The notes below the pieces were generated by a model that was given only the letters and a program-made list of their open reading frames with translations, was not told where the DNA came from and did not search any database. Positions 53,110-62,221 of a stretch of DNA of 64,000 nucleotides are shown here, one piece after another. The position numbers and the translations under genes were made by a program. The first letter of the stretch is position 1; each line of letters starts with the position of its first letter. The stretch is taken from assembly GCF_030159995.1 (NCBI RefSeq), contig NZ_BSNM01000014.1, forward strand, positions 186,001-250,000. The letters run 5' to 3'. The stretch comes from Litoribrevibacter albus. GTDB lineage: Bacteria; Pseudomonadota; Gammaproteobacteria; Pseudomonadales; Litoribrevibacteraceae.

Positions 53110-53187
53110 AATAAAAACAAATGGTTAGCGAGTTAATTTAAGATTGTTTATTAGTATAGGTTTGTTGTTCGAAATCTACGATCTTGG

Positions 53188-53409
53188 CTAAGAGTTTGAG
53201 ACTTTTAATGGTCTTATAAGACCTTCCTGACCGTTGATTTTAATTTCAAGAGCAAGGCTAAGTAAAAAGCCAAGTTCGTTATCTGGAAAGCCTTTCTTAG
53301 CAAACCACAATAAATAAGGTTCTGGCAGTTCAATAATGGTCCGGCCTTGATATTTGCCAAATGGCATGCGTTGGTTGGCGAGTTTAACTAAGTGTTCTTT
53401 TTCGATCAT
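53188..53409 (-). CDS. DUF3820 family protein
   Basis: This 73-residue protein contains RMPFGKYQGRTIIELPEPYLLWFAKKGFPDNELGFLL, the DUF3820 signature, a family sometimes annotated as a quorum-sensing-regulated virulence factor; the biochemical role is unproven. It is located between the metallopeptidase and the DUF3301 gene, all on the minus strand. Confidence 0.85.
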   Translation of the reverse strand: MIEKEHLVKLANQRMPFGKYQGRTIIELPEPYLLWFAKKGFPDNELGFLLSLALEIKINGQEGLIRPLKVSNS

Positions 53410-53479
53410 AGAGCGTGCTATTTAAACAATGTAAAGGTAAGTATCGTAAAGGGTAAGAGTGGGGTGCTATGACGATGTT

Positions 53480-53797
53480 CTAGTGCATACGGTGAGGTTC
53501 CAGTTCGATCTTTTGAATCTGCTGGCCAAGCATTATTACCCGGCCAAAGTAACGTTCATTTCCATCCACTGAAAATTCAAAGTAGTAGCTTCTCCAGGGT
53601 TTTATGGTGCCATTAGTATCTCGCTTGAACCAAAATTTTCGAAGGTAGACTGCTTGATCCAGGAGTTCTACATCCATTTTATGGCAGTATGAACGCGCAG
53701 CCTGATAGGCGCGTTGCTTAGAGCCTCTTGATTGCCACCAAAGCAACATCAAGAACAATAAAATAAAGATCAGTAGCAAGTCTGTAAGTTCGTACAT
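53480..53797 (-). CDS. DUF3301 family membrane protein
   Basis: This 105-residue protein has one N-terminal transmembrane helix (LTDLLLIFILLFLMLLWW) and a soluble part with AAR-YCHKMDVELLDQAVYLRKFWF and YYFEFSVDGNERYFGRVIMLG, matching DUF3301. The function of the family is unknown. It lies 23 bases downstream of the response regulator and may be part of its transcript. Confidence 0.85.
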   Translation of the reverse strand: MYELTDLLLIFILLFLMLLWWQSRGSKQRAYQAARSYCHKMDVELLDQAVYLRKFWFKRDTNGTIKPWRSYYFEFSVDGNERYFGRVIMLGQQIQKIELEPHRMH

Positions 53798-53820
53798 GGC
53801 GATGAAACTGCGTTATAAAG

Positions 53821-55158
53821 CTATTTGTTCTCGATACTACTATTTTCTATCAATATTCGCAGCTTACATTCTTCAATTGTTTCAATGGTGGCTAATTGCT
53901 CAATATTTTTCTCTGTGATCATGCGTCCTTTGGCAATGAGCAAAATACCGTAATTGTTAACAACATCTCGGGCCGTGATCATTCCTGGATGCAGTGCCAT
54001 TACTTCCATTGCTGATTCATTCGGAGCAAGATTGCAAAGGTCATACTTTCCAACAAGCTTATGCAGTTTGTTGACTAGCTTGGTTTCGTAAACTTTCCCT
54101 GAGCGGCTTTTGATATAGGCAAACGCACCATTGGCGTCGCGAGGTGCTTCGAAGAGAAGGGCCAGTTGCAAACCTACGAAGTCTTTTGCAATTCTTAGTA
54201 TTTTGGCTCCGTAGGATATTTCCTGACGATCCAGGCGTTTTGGAAAGCCTGTGCCATCCAGGTTTTCCATGTGTTCATTAATGAAGCGGGCGCACTCATC
54301 GAGGCCTTTAATGCTCATTAGGATAGATGCACCGACCGTTGGGTATTTTCGGTATTGCTTGAAATGTTCGTCCGAGAGTTTTGACTCACATTGATCGAGT
54401 ACTTCATCAGGTAAACTGATCTTTCCTAGTTCATGGAGTAAGCCGGCATAAGCCACTTGTTTGCAGATGTGTTCAGGGAGATCACACATTTCGGCGATTT
54501 CACCCGCAAGCTCTCCCACCATTGCAGGGCGTTGACGCTCGGTTTGGAATCGACTTGAAACAACCGTTGAAAACACGCGAATAAAGGTGTCATAGCTGTC
54601 AATCAATTCAGAGTAGGACTTATCCAGCAACCCCATAGTTCGGTTAAGTTCTTGGGTACGCTCTTCTACTTTACTTTCTAGTTCCGAGTTAAAGGATTTG
54701 AGCTTTTTATTTTGCTTATGAGTGATGACCAATAATTGGTTTCGCTCACGCTCAAGACGCTTTACTTTCAAAGCCTCTTCAATGGTCCGTTTGAGATCTT
54801 CATCCTCCCAAGGCTTACTAATATAACGGTAAATACCGCCTTTATTCAGGGCCTCAATAGTTGATGTGATATCAGAGTGACCCGTAAGTAATATGCTTTT
54901 GGTGGATGGCGCTTTTTCGCGTGCGAGAGACAAGAACTCTGCACCGTTCATTCTGGGCATTCGCATGTCAGAGACAATCAGATCAATAGGTGTTTCATCC
55001 ATGATCTCTAAAGCTTCAGGCCCACTTTCTGCAAAGAGACATTCAAAGCTTTCTTTCTTAAACAGCCGTTTCAGTGCGCGTAAAATTTGGGGTTCATCAT
55101 CAACAAAAAGTACTTTTTCAATTATTTGAGAGCTGCTTTTAACCACAGGAGAGTTCAC
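53821..55158 (-). CDS. response regulator with degenerate HD-GYP domain
   Basis: This 445-residue protein has a receiver domain (residues 14-130) with phospho-acceptor Asp64 in DLIVSDMRMP, Thr and Lys partners (LLTGHS, ISKPWE), a coiled coil (about 135-180) and a C-terminal HD-GYP-like domain. There the HD pair is His242-Glu243 (LLHELGKI), and the second site reads EHMENLDGTGFP instead of HHERxDGxGYP. Cyclic-di-GMP hydrolysis is therefore doubtful; it may act as a binding sensor. Its start overlaps the histidine kinase end by 20 bases. Confidence 0.88.
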   Translation of the reverse strand: MNSPVVKSSSQIIEKVLFVDDEPQILRALKRLFKKESFECLFAESGPEALEIMDETPIDLIVSDMRMPRMNGAEFLSLAREKAPSTKSILLTGHSDITSTIEALNKGGIYRYISKPWEDEDLKRTIEEALKVKRLERERNQLLVITHKQNKKLKSFNSELESKVEERTQELNRTMGLLDKSYSELIDSYDTFIRVFSTVVSSRFQTERQRPAMVGELAGEIAEMCDLPEHICKQVAYAGLLHELGKISLPDEVLDQCESKLSDEHFKQYRKYPTVGASILMSIKGLDECARFINEHMENLDGTGFPKRLDRQEISYGAKILRIAKDFVGLQLALLFEAPRDANGAFAYIKSRSGKVYETKLVNKLHKLVGKYDLCNLAPNESAMEVMALHPGMITARDVVNNYGILLIAKGRMITEKNIEQLATIETIEECKLRILIENSSIENK

Positions 55159-56950
55159 GCTGTTCTCCTTCCATTGGTTGTTTCACAGGTAAAATGGTCG
55201 TAAAGGTTGTTCCTACACCGACTTCGCTGTCCACATGTATGATTCCGTGATGACGTTGAATGATTCCATACGAAAGGGACAGTCCAAGCCCCGTTCCTTT
55301 TCCTATGGGTTTTGTCGTAAAAAATGGGTCGAATATTTTTTTCAAATGCTCTTTCTCGATGCCGTGCCCGGTATCTGTGATTGAGAACTGAACCATTTCA
55401 TCAGAAAGTTGCTCCGTGGTGATGGTTATGGTGCCTTTCTTATCAATGGAGTGGGCGGCATTAACTATAAAGTTTAGCGCGACCTGACAGATTTGCGATT
55501 CGACCATTTGAATTTCAGGTAATTCGGCGAAATCGGTTTCTACATCGACTTTATACTTGATTTCGTTATGAGCGATATTTAGTGCTTTATTGAGAGGAAC
55601 CTGCAAATCACAGTGCTCAAAGTTTCCTGAGTCTGTGCGGGAAAAGTCTTTAAGATCCTGAACAATGCTACTGACTCTGGATATCCCGTCATTTGCATCA
55701 TCCAGTAGATCAGGCAGATCTTCTTCAAGGTCTTCTAAGTCAATTTCTTCTGCAATTTCATCAAAAAAGGCAAGCATTCCTTGGTCTTTTTCATCGACCA
55801 ATCTCTGTCTGACTTGCTTGAATTTTTCTAAAAGGGTTTTGCTGTAAGACCCTAAAACTGAAATGTTGGTTTTTACAAAGCCAATAGGGTTATTAATTTC
55901 ATGAGCTACACCAGCGGCAAGTTGACCGATTGAGGCCATTTTTTCGGATTGGAGCAGTTGTTCTTGTGCTTCTTGTAGCTGCTGAATTAATTCTTTTTGT
56001 GTTTCTCGCTCTTGCTTTAAGGCTTTATTCGATTTTGCCAGCGCACGCATCAGACTGTTTTTATCCAGCCCCATAAAGACAGAAGAAATAATTTGCTCGA
56101 TATAAGCGCGATCAGTAACAGAGTAGGGTTCCTTTTCTGCTGACTTGAACAACACAATTAATGCGTTTCTGTTTCGGGCGGCACTGCGCGCTGGCCCAAG
56201 GAGCACGTGGTCGAATAATTCTCCCGTCTCCGGGTTTTTGGCCTTATAGGGATTGTTTTCAACAAAGTACCCTCGGAGTTCTTCCACCTCTTTGCGTTCT
56301 TTGAAGTGATCAAGCTTTTCTTTTAGCTCTAGTTCTGTTCCGCCTTTAAACGCATTTAACGCGGGTTTGTCCTGAACAAAGATCGCGCCTTGGGAGGAAT
56401 TACTAATGATGACCAATCGAGTGAGTAACTCGCTGTATAAGCTGCTGTCTTCCCGAATAATGTTTTTTGTCCATTCAATGCATTCAGACCAGACCACTTG
56501 GTATCTCATGTGGTTTTGCAGGTCATCTAAATCTTCCTGGGTCTGCATTAATGCTCGTTTAAGGCCCATAGAATTGGCAAAGAGATATAGAACTTCTCTG
56601 TCAAGTGAAGGCCGAGGCGCTCCAGCTTTGGTCAGTAATATGACGATAGAAGCCTGAGAGGCACTGATTGCTACTGAAAATACATGTGCAGAATAGGGGG
56701 TGTCTTCATACTCGACTTTTGCTTCCTGCCAAACACCTTCTTTGTGTATTTCCAATGCTGTATTGAAGATGATTTCAGGGGGGATGTCGGTAATGCTCTC
56801 GGGCGATTCAGAGTAAAGTGCATTATTAATGTTTGCACTGTACTCTGCCTGTTGCCAAATCCAAGCAAGCCCACAGTTGTTTAATGTCATTTTGAACGCA
56901 TCAAAGATTTCAACCAGTGACTGGTCTGTACATGCTTTTTGATGATTCAT
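55139..56950 (-). CDS. cytosolic sensor histidine kinase
   Basis: This 603-residue kinase has no transmembrane segment, so it senses an internal signal. The N-terminal 150 residues are unassigned, a GAF-like domain covers about 155-300, a coiled coil about 305-345, then the H-box LAAGVAHEINNP with His350. The C-terminal ATPase has NFIVNAAHSI, ITDTGHGIEKEHLKKIFDPFFTTK and GKGTGLGLSLSYGI. It should phosphorylate the overlapping response regulator encoded immediately downstream. The 267-base gap to ygiQ contains the promoters of both and nothing else seen. Confidence 0.9.
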   Translation of the reverse strand: MNHQKACTDQSLVEIFDAFKMTLNNCGLAWIWQQAEYSANINNALYSESPESITDIPPEIIFNTALEIHKEGVWQEAKVEYEDTPYSAHVFSVAISASQASIVILLTKAGAPRPSLDREVLYLFANSMGLKRALMQTQEDLDDLQNHMRYQVVWSECIEWTKNIIREDSSLYSELLTRLVIISNSSQGAIFVQDKPALNAFKGGTELELKEKLDHFKERKEVEELRGYFVENNPYKAKNPETGELFDHVLLGPARSAARNRNALIVLFKSAEKEPYSVTDRAYIEQIISSVFMGLDKNSLMRALAKSNKALKQERETQKELIQQLQEAQEQLLQSEKMASIGQLAAGVAHEINNPIGFVKTNISVLGSYSKTLLEKFKQVRQRLVDEKDQGMLAFFDEIAEEIDLEDLEEDLPDLLDDANDGISRVSSIVQDLKDFSRTDSGNFEHCDLQVPLNKALNIAHNEIKYKVDVETDFAELPEIQMVESQICQVALNFIVNAAHSIDKKGTITITTEQLSDEMVQFSITDTGHGIEKEHLKKIFDPFFTTKPIGKGTGLGLSLSYGIIQRHHGIIHVDSEVGVGTTFTTILPVKQPMEGEQRELSCG

Positions 56951-57217
56951 CGCTTCAATCCTTTGGAATTAAACTGTCCTTGAAAACAGTACTATTTGTA
57001 ATAGTCAAGGACAGTAGCTGCGTCAAGGTATATTCAGGTGTTTAAGGGCTTTTACTTTCTAATAATAGGAGTGTTAATTGGATTAGACCTAGTTGAAGAA
57101 TAAGATTCTTTGTTTCAAAAATTCCTCAATACTTTTTTTAGACGGAAGAACTCGGAATAACCGACTATTTCAGTTAGAATAGCGCGCCCTTGTTAATTGA
57201 TTAAAGAATAAACAGTT

Positions 57218-59494
57218 ATGCCGTCTGCTGTTGCACCTAGTTCCACAAAAAAAATCACTCAAATCTTTGATTATCCAAAGTATTGGGCTGAATGCTTTGG
57301 CGTTGCCCCATTTCTTCCTACTTCTCGCTCTGAAATGGATGAGCTAGGTTGGGATAGCTGTGACATTATCTTAGTAACAGGGGATGCTTATGTTGATCAT
57401 CCTAGTTTTGGTATGGCAGTGATTGGCCGAACACTTGAAGCACAAGGTTTCCGAGTAGGCATTATTGACCAGCCGGATTGGCGTGAAAAAGAGAATTTTG
57501 AACGTCTGGGTAAACCTAATCTGTTCTTTGGTGTGACTGCGGGCAACATGGATTCAATGATCAACCGTTACACGGCTGATCGTCGTTTACGCCATGATGA
57601 TGCTTATACTCCTAATGAAGAGCCTGGCAAACGTCCTGATCGAGCAGTTACTGTTTATACCCAGAAATGTAAGGAAGCCTATAAAGATGTGCCTGTCATT
57701 ATTGGTGGCATTGAGGCCAGCCTTAGACGTTTAGCGCATTACGATTATTGGTCTGAAAGTATCCGACGTTCCGTACTGCTGGATTCCACCGCAGACATGT
57801 TGATGTTCGGGAACTCTGAACGCGCACTGGTAGAAGTAGCTCATCGAATCGCAAACGGTGAAAAAGTCACTGAGATAACGGATGTTCGTGGAACCGGTTT
57901 CCTACGAAAAGACATGCCAGCGGGTTGGGATGAAATTGATTCGACTCGGGTAGATCAGCCTGGGCGAGTGGTTGCAAGACCGAATCCGTACGAATACGTT
58001 AACGAAGATGAAAAACCTCAAATGGGCTCGGAAGAAGCAGTAACGATCATTCCTGATGTCTCTGCGCGCCAAACAGATCCAACCCGCAGCTATATTAGGC
58101 TGCCGTCGTTTGAGCAGGTAAGAAAGGACGAGATCCTTTATGCTCATACGGATCGTATCTTCCATAAAGAAACCAACCCTGGCAATGCACGAGCTTTGGT
58201 CCAACGTCATGGCCGAAATGACGTGTGGCTGAATCCGCCTCCGATCCCGCTTACCACAGAAGAGCTGGATTGGGTGTTTGAAATGGCTTACCAGCGAGTG
58301 CCTCATCCAAAGTATGGCGATGCCAGAATTCCAGCCTATGAAATGATTCGTTTCTCAGTGAACATCATGCGAGGCTGCTTTGGTGGCTGTACTTTCTGTT
58401 CTATTACCGAACACGAAGGCCGAATTATTCAGAGTCGCTCTGAAGCGTCAATTTTGGAAGAAATTGAAAAGATCAGAGATAAGACGCCAGGCTTTACCGG
58501 GATGATCTCTGATCTTGGCGGGCCAACGGCGAATATGTATCGTCTTAACTGTAAAGATAAGAAGATTGAAGAAAGCTGTCGTCGTCCGTCTTGTGTCTAT
58601 CCGACCATTTGTTCGAATCTAAATACAGATCATAGCCCGACCACTCAGCTATACAGGAAAGCCAGGGATATTGATGGGGTTAAGAAAATTGCTATTGCTT
58701 CCGGGTTAAGATACGACCTTGCAGTGGAAGACCCTGAATACGTTAAAGAGCTTGTGACTCATCACGTGGGTGGCTACCTCAAAATTGCTCCTGAGCACAG
58801 TGAAGATGGCCCGCTAAGTAAGATGATGAAGCCGGGCATGGGGACGTATTATCGCTTTAAGAACATGTTTGAGAAGTTCTCTAAGGAAGCGGGCAAAGAA
58901 CAATATCTAATCCCATATTTCATTTCTGCCCATCCAGGGTCTACTGATCGCGATATGATGAGTCTGGCTTTATGGTTGAAACAGAATGGTTTCCGTGTTG
59001 ATCAGGTTCAAAACTTCTATCCGTCTCCGATGGCAACGGCTTCCACCATGTATTACACAGAACGTAATCCATTGAAGCCTATTAAAAAGGATGGTGAGCG
59101 AGTCTTCAGTGCCAAGACGAAGGAACAAAGAAAGCTGCATAAAGCCTTCTTGAGATACCATGATCCGGACAATTGGCCGATGCTTCGTGAAGCGTTGAAA
59201 CGTATGGGTAAAGCTAATCTGATTGGACGAGGCAAAGATTGTTTGGTGCCACCGGAGTCTCGTCTGGAGATTGATGCTCGTCGCCGAAATCACCGAATGA
59301 AGAATCGTTCTGTGAAGAATTTCAACACAGCTCGAACGCAGCATACAGGATTACCGTACAATCCTGATCAGAAGCCGGGGCAGAATAAGCCTGCCAAACC
59401 GGCTAAAGGCAATAAGCCCGCTGGAACCAAGAAGCCTACTGGGGCCAAGAAACCAGCAGGCTCCAAAAACGCTCCTAAGTCTAAAAAACGATAG
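57218..59494 (+). CDS. ygiQ: YgiQ family radical SAM protein
   Basis: This 758-residue protein has the radical SAM cysteine cluster in [19 protein letters not shown] (near residue 387), binding a 4Fe-4S cluster and SAM. The N-terminal domain ([34 protein letters not shown]) and [18 protein letters not shown] match YgiQ. The reaction is unknown. The last 65 residues are a Lys/Pro/Ala/Gly tail ([17 protein letters not shown]), probably disordered and possibly nucleic-acid binding. Expressed alone, with a terminator after it. Confidence 0.93.
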   Translation: MPSAVAPSSTKKITQIFDYPKYWAECFGVAPFLPTSRSEMDELGWDSCDIILVTGDAYVDHPSFGMAVIGRTLEAQGFRVGIIDQPDWREKENFERLGKPNLFFGVTAGNMDSMINRYTADRRLRHDDAYTPNEEPGKRPDRAVTVYTQKCKEAYKDVPVIIGGIEASLRRLAHYDYWSESIRRSVLLDSTADMLMFGNSERALVEVAHRIANGEKVTEITDVRGTGFLRKDMPAGWDEIDSTRVDQPGRVVARPNPYEYVNEDEKPQMGSEEAVTIIPDVSARQTDPTRSYIRLPSFEQVRKDEILYAHTDRIFHKETNPGNARALVQRHGRNDVWLNPPPIPLTTEELDWVFEMAYQRVPHPKYGDARIPAYEMIRFSVNIMRGCFGGCTFCSITEHEGRIIQSRSEASILEEIEKIRDKTPGFTGMISDLGGPTANMYRLNCKDKKIEESCRRPSCVYPTICSNLNTDHSPTTQLYRKARDIDGVKKIAIASGLRYDLAVEDPEYVKELVTHHVGGYLKIAPEHSEDGPLSKMMKPGMGTYYRFKNMFEKFSKEAGKEQYLIPYFISAHPGSTDRDMMSLALWLKQNGFRVDQVQNFYPSPMATASTMYYTERNPLKPIKKDGERVFSAKTKEQRKLHKAFLRYHDPDNWPMLREALKRMGKANLIGRGKDCLVPPESRLEIDARRRNHRMKNRSVKNFNTARTQHTGLPYNPDQKPGQNKPAKPAKGNKPAGTKKPTGAKKPAGSKNAPKSKKR

Positions 59495-59501
59495 TCGAAT
59501 T

Positions 59502-59532
59502 ACTAAAAACCGGGCATAGCTCGGTTTTTAGT
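59502..59532 (+). terminator. terminator after ygiQ
   Basis: ACTAAAAACCG pairs with CGGTTTTTAGT around a 9-base loop, just after the ygiQ stop. Confidence 0.8.
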
Positions 59533-59633
59533 GTGCTATTGCTTTCGATCAAGAATTTCAAAACTAATTAATGACTTTCAGCTTACATGTGTTAGCATAC
59601 GCGCACTTTTTTGAGTGACTGTTTGAGGTACTT

Positions 59634-60218
59634 GTGCGCCGTACTATCTATACCACACCTGTGGTACGTCAAATCTTCTGGGTGTTATCATGGATTGGTA
59701 TAAAGCTGTCAGGCTGGAAGTTGGTAGGAACGCCTCCTAAAGAGAAGAAGTTTGTGTTAGTGGCTGTGCCACACACCAGTAATTGGGACTTTCCGATTAC
59801 ATTAGCAATGGCTTTCTTGTTTGGTTTTAGATTGAACTGGATGGGAAAACATACCTTATTTAAAGGGCCTATGGGGCCTATCATGAAGTGGCTTGGTGGT
59901 ATACCAGTCGATCGTCGTCAAAAGAATAATTTGGTTGAGCAAATCGTTCTTGGTCTTAATCAATTGGATGAGTGTGCTCTGGCTATCCCTCCTGAAGGTA
60001 CTCGCTCAAGAACGGAAAAGTGGAAGACGGGCTTCTATTACATTGCTCAAGGCGCGGATATTCCAATCGGCCTTGCCTTCCTGGATTACAAGCAAAAGCG
60101 AGGCGGCTTCGGTCCTACTTTCTATTTGACCGGGGATGTTGATAGAGATATTGCTGAAATGCAGGCCTTCTATAAAGGTATATCTGGTAAGCACGAAGAC
60201 CAATGTGCTAATGAATGA
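59634..60218 (+). CDS. lysophospholipid acyltransferase family protein
   Basis: This 194-residue protein has the acyltransferase HX4D motif in VPHTSNWDFPITLAM, a glycerol-phosphate binding-like RRQKNNLVEQ stretch and the IPPEGTRSRTEKWKTGFYYIA block. It transfers an acyl chain to a lysophospholipid or a related acceptor at the inner membrane. The GTG start has TGAGGTA just upstream. Confidence 0.87.
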   Translation: MRRTIYTTPVVRQIFWVLSWIGIKLSGWKLVGTPPKEKKFVLVAVPHTSNWDFPITLAMAFLFGFRLNWMGKHTLFKGPMGPIMKWLGGIPVDRRQKNNLVEQIVLGLNQLDECALAIPPEGTRSRTEKWKTGFYYIAQGADIPIGLAFLDYKQKRGGFGPTFYLTGDVDRDIAEMQAFYKGISGKHEDQCANE

Positions 60219-60356
60219 TTCGCCAACAATTAATGCTGTACAAGTATCAATTGTGCTATTACTAAGGAGTCGCTACACTGCGGCTCTTTTTATATCTGCT
60301 TTCTTTCTAAGCTTTCCGCTATTTAATTTAACTGTGTAATCCAACTGAGTAATTCC

Positions 60357-61205
60357 ATGCTGAGCTATCGACACGCATTTCATGCAGGCAATCACGCTGA
60401 TGTTCTTAAACATTCTGTTTTGGTTTCGATCCTTGAGTATTATCTGAAAAAGGATAAACCGTTTTGGTACATCGATAGTCACTCTGGTGCAGGGTTTTAT
60501 AAGCTGGACAGTAAGTTTGCAGCGAAGAATTCAGAATACAAAACGGGTATCAGCAAAGTCTTGTACAAAGAGGATATGCCGTCTTTGATCAAGTCGTATC
60601 AATCTTTGGTTTCAGAAGCTAATGAAGGTCACCGCAGTCTGACTTTTTACCCTGGTTCTCCTTGGTTTGCTGCTAAGATGTTGCGTCCGGCTGACAAGCT
60701 TCGTTTGCATGAGCTACACCCGAACGACGCGAAACTATTGACGGAAAATATGCAGACCTTGGTTCGTAAAAGAGCACACATTGAGTTGTCTGATGGTTTT
60801 ACCGGCGTTAAGGCGGTTATGCCGCCACCGACCAAACGTGCCGTTGTCTTGATTGATCCACCTTATGAGGATAAGAAGGATTACCAGAAAGTTGCGAAAC
60901 TTCTTAAAAGTGCCTTGCAGCGCTTTAAGAGTGGTACCTTTGCGGTTTGGTATCCTCAACTGTCTTCAATAGAAAGTCGCGAATTTCCTAAGCTGCTAAA
61001 GAAATGTGGTGCTGAATCCTGGTTGCATGCGACTCTTTCCGTTAAAGGAATGCCGAAAGAGAAGGGGATGTATGGCAGTGGTATGTTTATTGTTAACCCG
61101 CCTTACGTACTTCCTGAACTGCTTAATGAAGCCTTGCCAGTGATGAAATCCCTGATGTGCGACCCGTTATCAGGCGATTTTGCGTTGGAATATGAAGGAA
61201 TCTAG
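60357..61205 (+). CDS. rlmJ: 23S rRNA (adenine(2030)-N6)-methyltransferase
   Basis: This 282-residue enzyme matches E. coli RlmJ (280 residues): MLSYRHAFHAGNHADVLKH at the start, FWYIDSHSGAGFYKL for SAM binding, FYPGSPWFAAKMLRPADKL, and the catalytic VVLIDPPYEDKKDY (DPPY). It methylates A2030 of 23S rRNA. Expressed alone with a terminator after it. Confidence 0.95.
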   Translation: MLSYRHAFHAGNHADVLKHSVLVSILEYYLKKDKPFWYIDSHSGAGFYKLDSKFAAKNSEYKTGISKVLYKEDMPSLIKSYQSLVSEANEGHRSLTFYPGSPWFAAKMLRPADKLRLHELHPNDAKLLTENMQTLVRKRAHIELSDGFTGVKAVMPPPTKRAVVLIDPPYEDKKDYQKVAKLLKSALQRFKSGTFAVWYPQLSSIESREFPKLLKKCGAESWLHATLSVKGMPKEKGMYGSGMFIVNPPYVLPELLNEALPVMKSLMCDPLSGDFALEYEGI

Positions 61206-61228
61206 CGATAGATTGAGGCTGGATAGGT

Positions 61229-61257
61229 ATTCACTCCTGAATTAATCAGGAGTGAAT
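61229..61257. terminator. stem-loop between convergent genes
   Basis: ATTCACTCCTGA pairs perfectly with TCAGGAGTGAAT around ATTAA between rlmJ and ppnP. Confidence 0.65.
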
Positions 61258-61264
61258 CGAACTA

Positions 61265-61546
61265 TTACTCGTACGTGCAGAAGTACGCAGTATCAATAGC
61301 TACTTTCAATTGAAACTTTGAATTAGCAGCGATTTCAAAAGAACTGCCTTTTTCAAAGGTTTGCCACTCAGTTTCGCCTGGTAGCAGGACAGTCAAAGCG
61401 CCAGACACAACGGTCATCACTTCATTTTGGCTTGTACCGAACTCATACTCACCTGGTGCCATAACACCTACTGTTGCAGGAAGCGTTTCCGTTTGTAGTG
61501 CAATGGATTTTACTTTCCCATCAAAGTATTCATTTACTTCTAGCAT
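61265..61546 (-). CDS. ppnP: pyrimidine/purine nucleoside phosphorylase PpnP
   Basis: This 93-residue cupin-like protein starts at the ATG at 61546 ([19 protein letters not shown]), which has AGAGGA upstream and gives the length of E. coli PpnP (94); a longer frame with a start 17 codons upstream is less likely. Conserved [28 protein letters not shown] is present. It cleaves nucleosides with phosphate in nucleotide salvage. Confidence 0.92.
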   Translation of the reverse strand: MLEVNEYFDGKVKSIALQTETLPATVGVMAPGEYEFGTSQNEVMTVVSGALTVLLPGETEWQTFEKGSSFEIAANSKFQLKVAIDTAYFCTYE

Positions 61547-61747
61547 GTTTTGTCCTCTGTGTGACTCAGGGTGAGTCTCAAAAAATTGGTGGTGCATTCT
61601 ACCACAGACATACTTTTAGCAAAGAGACTCTTTCGGTCAGGCTGGCCTATTTTCTATCTCTGAACGCAGTGTCTCATAATAATGAGAGGTGAGAGAGAGC
61701 AGATTCAGCTAGCTTTAAGGTTGTAATTCACCAAAAAGGGGTACGGT

Positions 61748-62155
61748 ATGAAGTTATTTGCAGTGCTTCAACGTATGCTGATTGCAGGAGCCATGTCAGT
61801 ATCTCTTTCAGGACTTTCAATGTTGGCCCATGCTGAAGAGTGGGCGGGTTTGTATCTTGGAAAGGTTTCTGGTCAGCCCTCTCAACTAACACTTAATCGT
61901 GCTGGTGTAGATGTAATAGGTGTTCTTGATACAGAGGGTTATCGCTATAAAGTGGAAGGCAACCTTCAAGATGGCAAATTAATAGGTTTTTGTCGTGATA
62001 TCAAAACGGGTAAAACGGGTCAGTTATCTGCGGTTTCTACTGATAGAGCGATTATTATCCGGGTAATTCTGCCAGGCTTTCACCGTCCTGCTCGGTTAGT
62101 CTTTGAGCGGGCTGAAAACTCACACAGAATATTCACCAAAATTGCGATGAGATGA
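61748..62155 (+). CDS. small exported hypothetical protein
   Basis: This 135-residue protein has a signal peptide (LQRMLIAGAMSVSLSGLSMLAHAEE) and a beta-rich mature domain (WAGLYLGKVSGQPSQLTLNRAG...) with RLVFERAEN near the end. It resembles small periplasmic lipocalin-like or META-like domains in outline only; no family recognised. Confidence 0.65.
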   Translation: MKLFAVLQRMLIAGAMSVSLSGLSMLAHAEEWAGLYLGKVSGQPSQLTLNRAGVDVIGVLDTEGYRYKVEGNLQDGKLIGFCRDIKTGKTGQLSAVSTDRAIIIRVILPGFHRPARLVFERAENSHRIFTKIAMR

Positions 62156-62192
62156 CCTAACGTTTTAATCCCTTCAGCAAATTGTTTAGAAT

Positions 62193-62221
62193 CGCACTTC
62201 TTTTTTGAAGTGCGTTTTTTT
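62193..62221 (+). terminator. rho-independent terminator directly before a start codon
   Basis: CGCACTTC-TTTTTT-GAAGTGCG followed by seven T forms a textbook terminator. Its T-tract touches the ATG of the UvrD-like gene at 62222. Confidence 0.9.
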
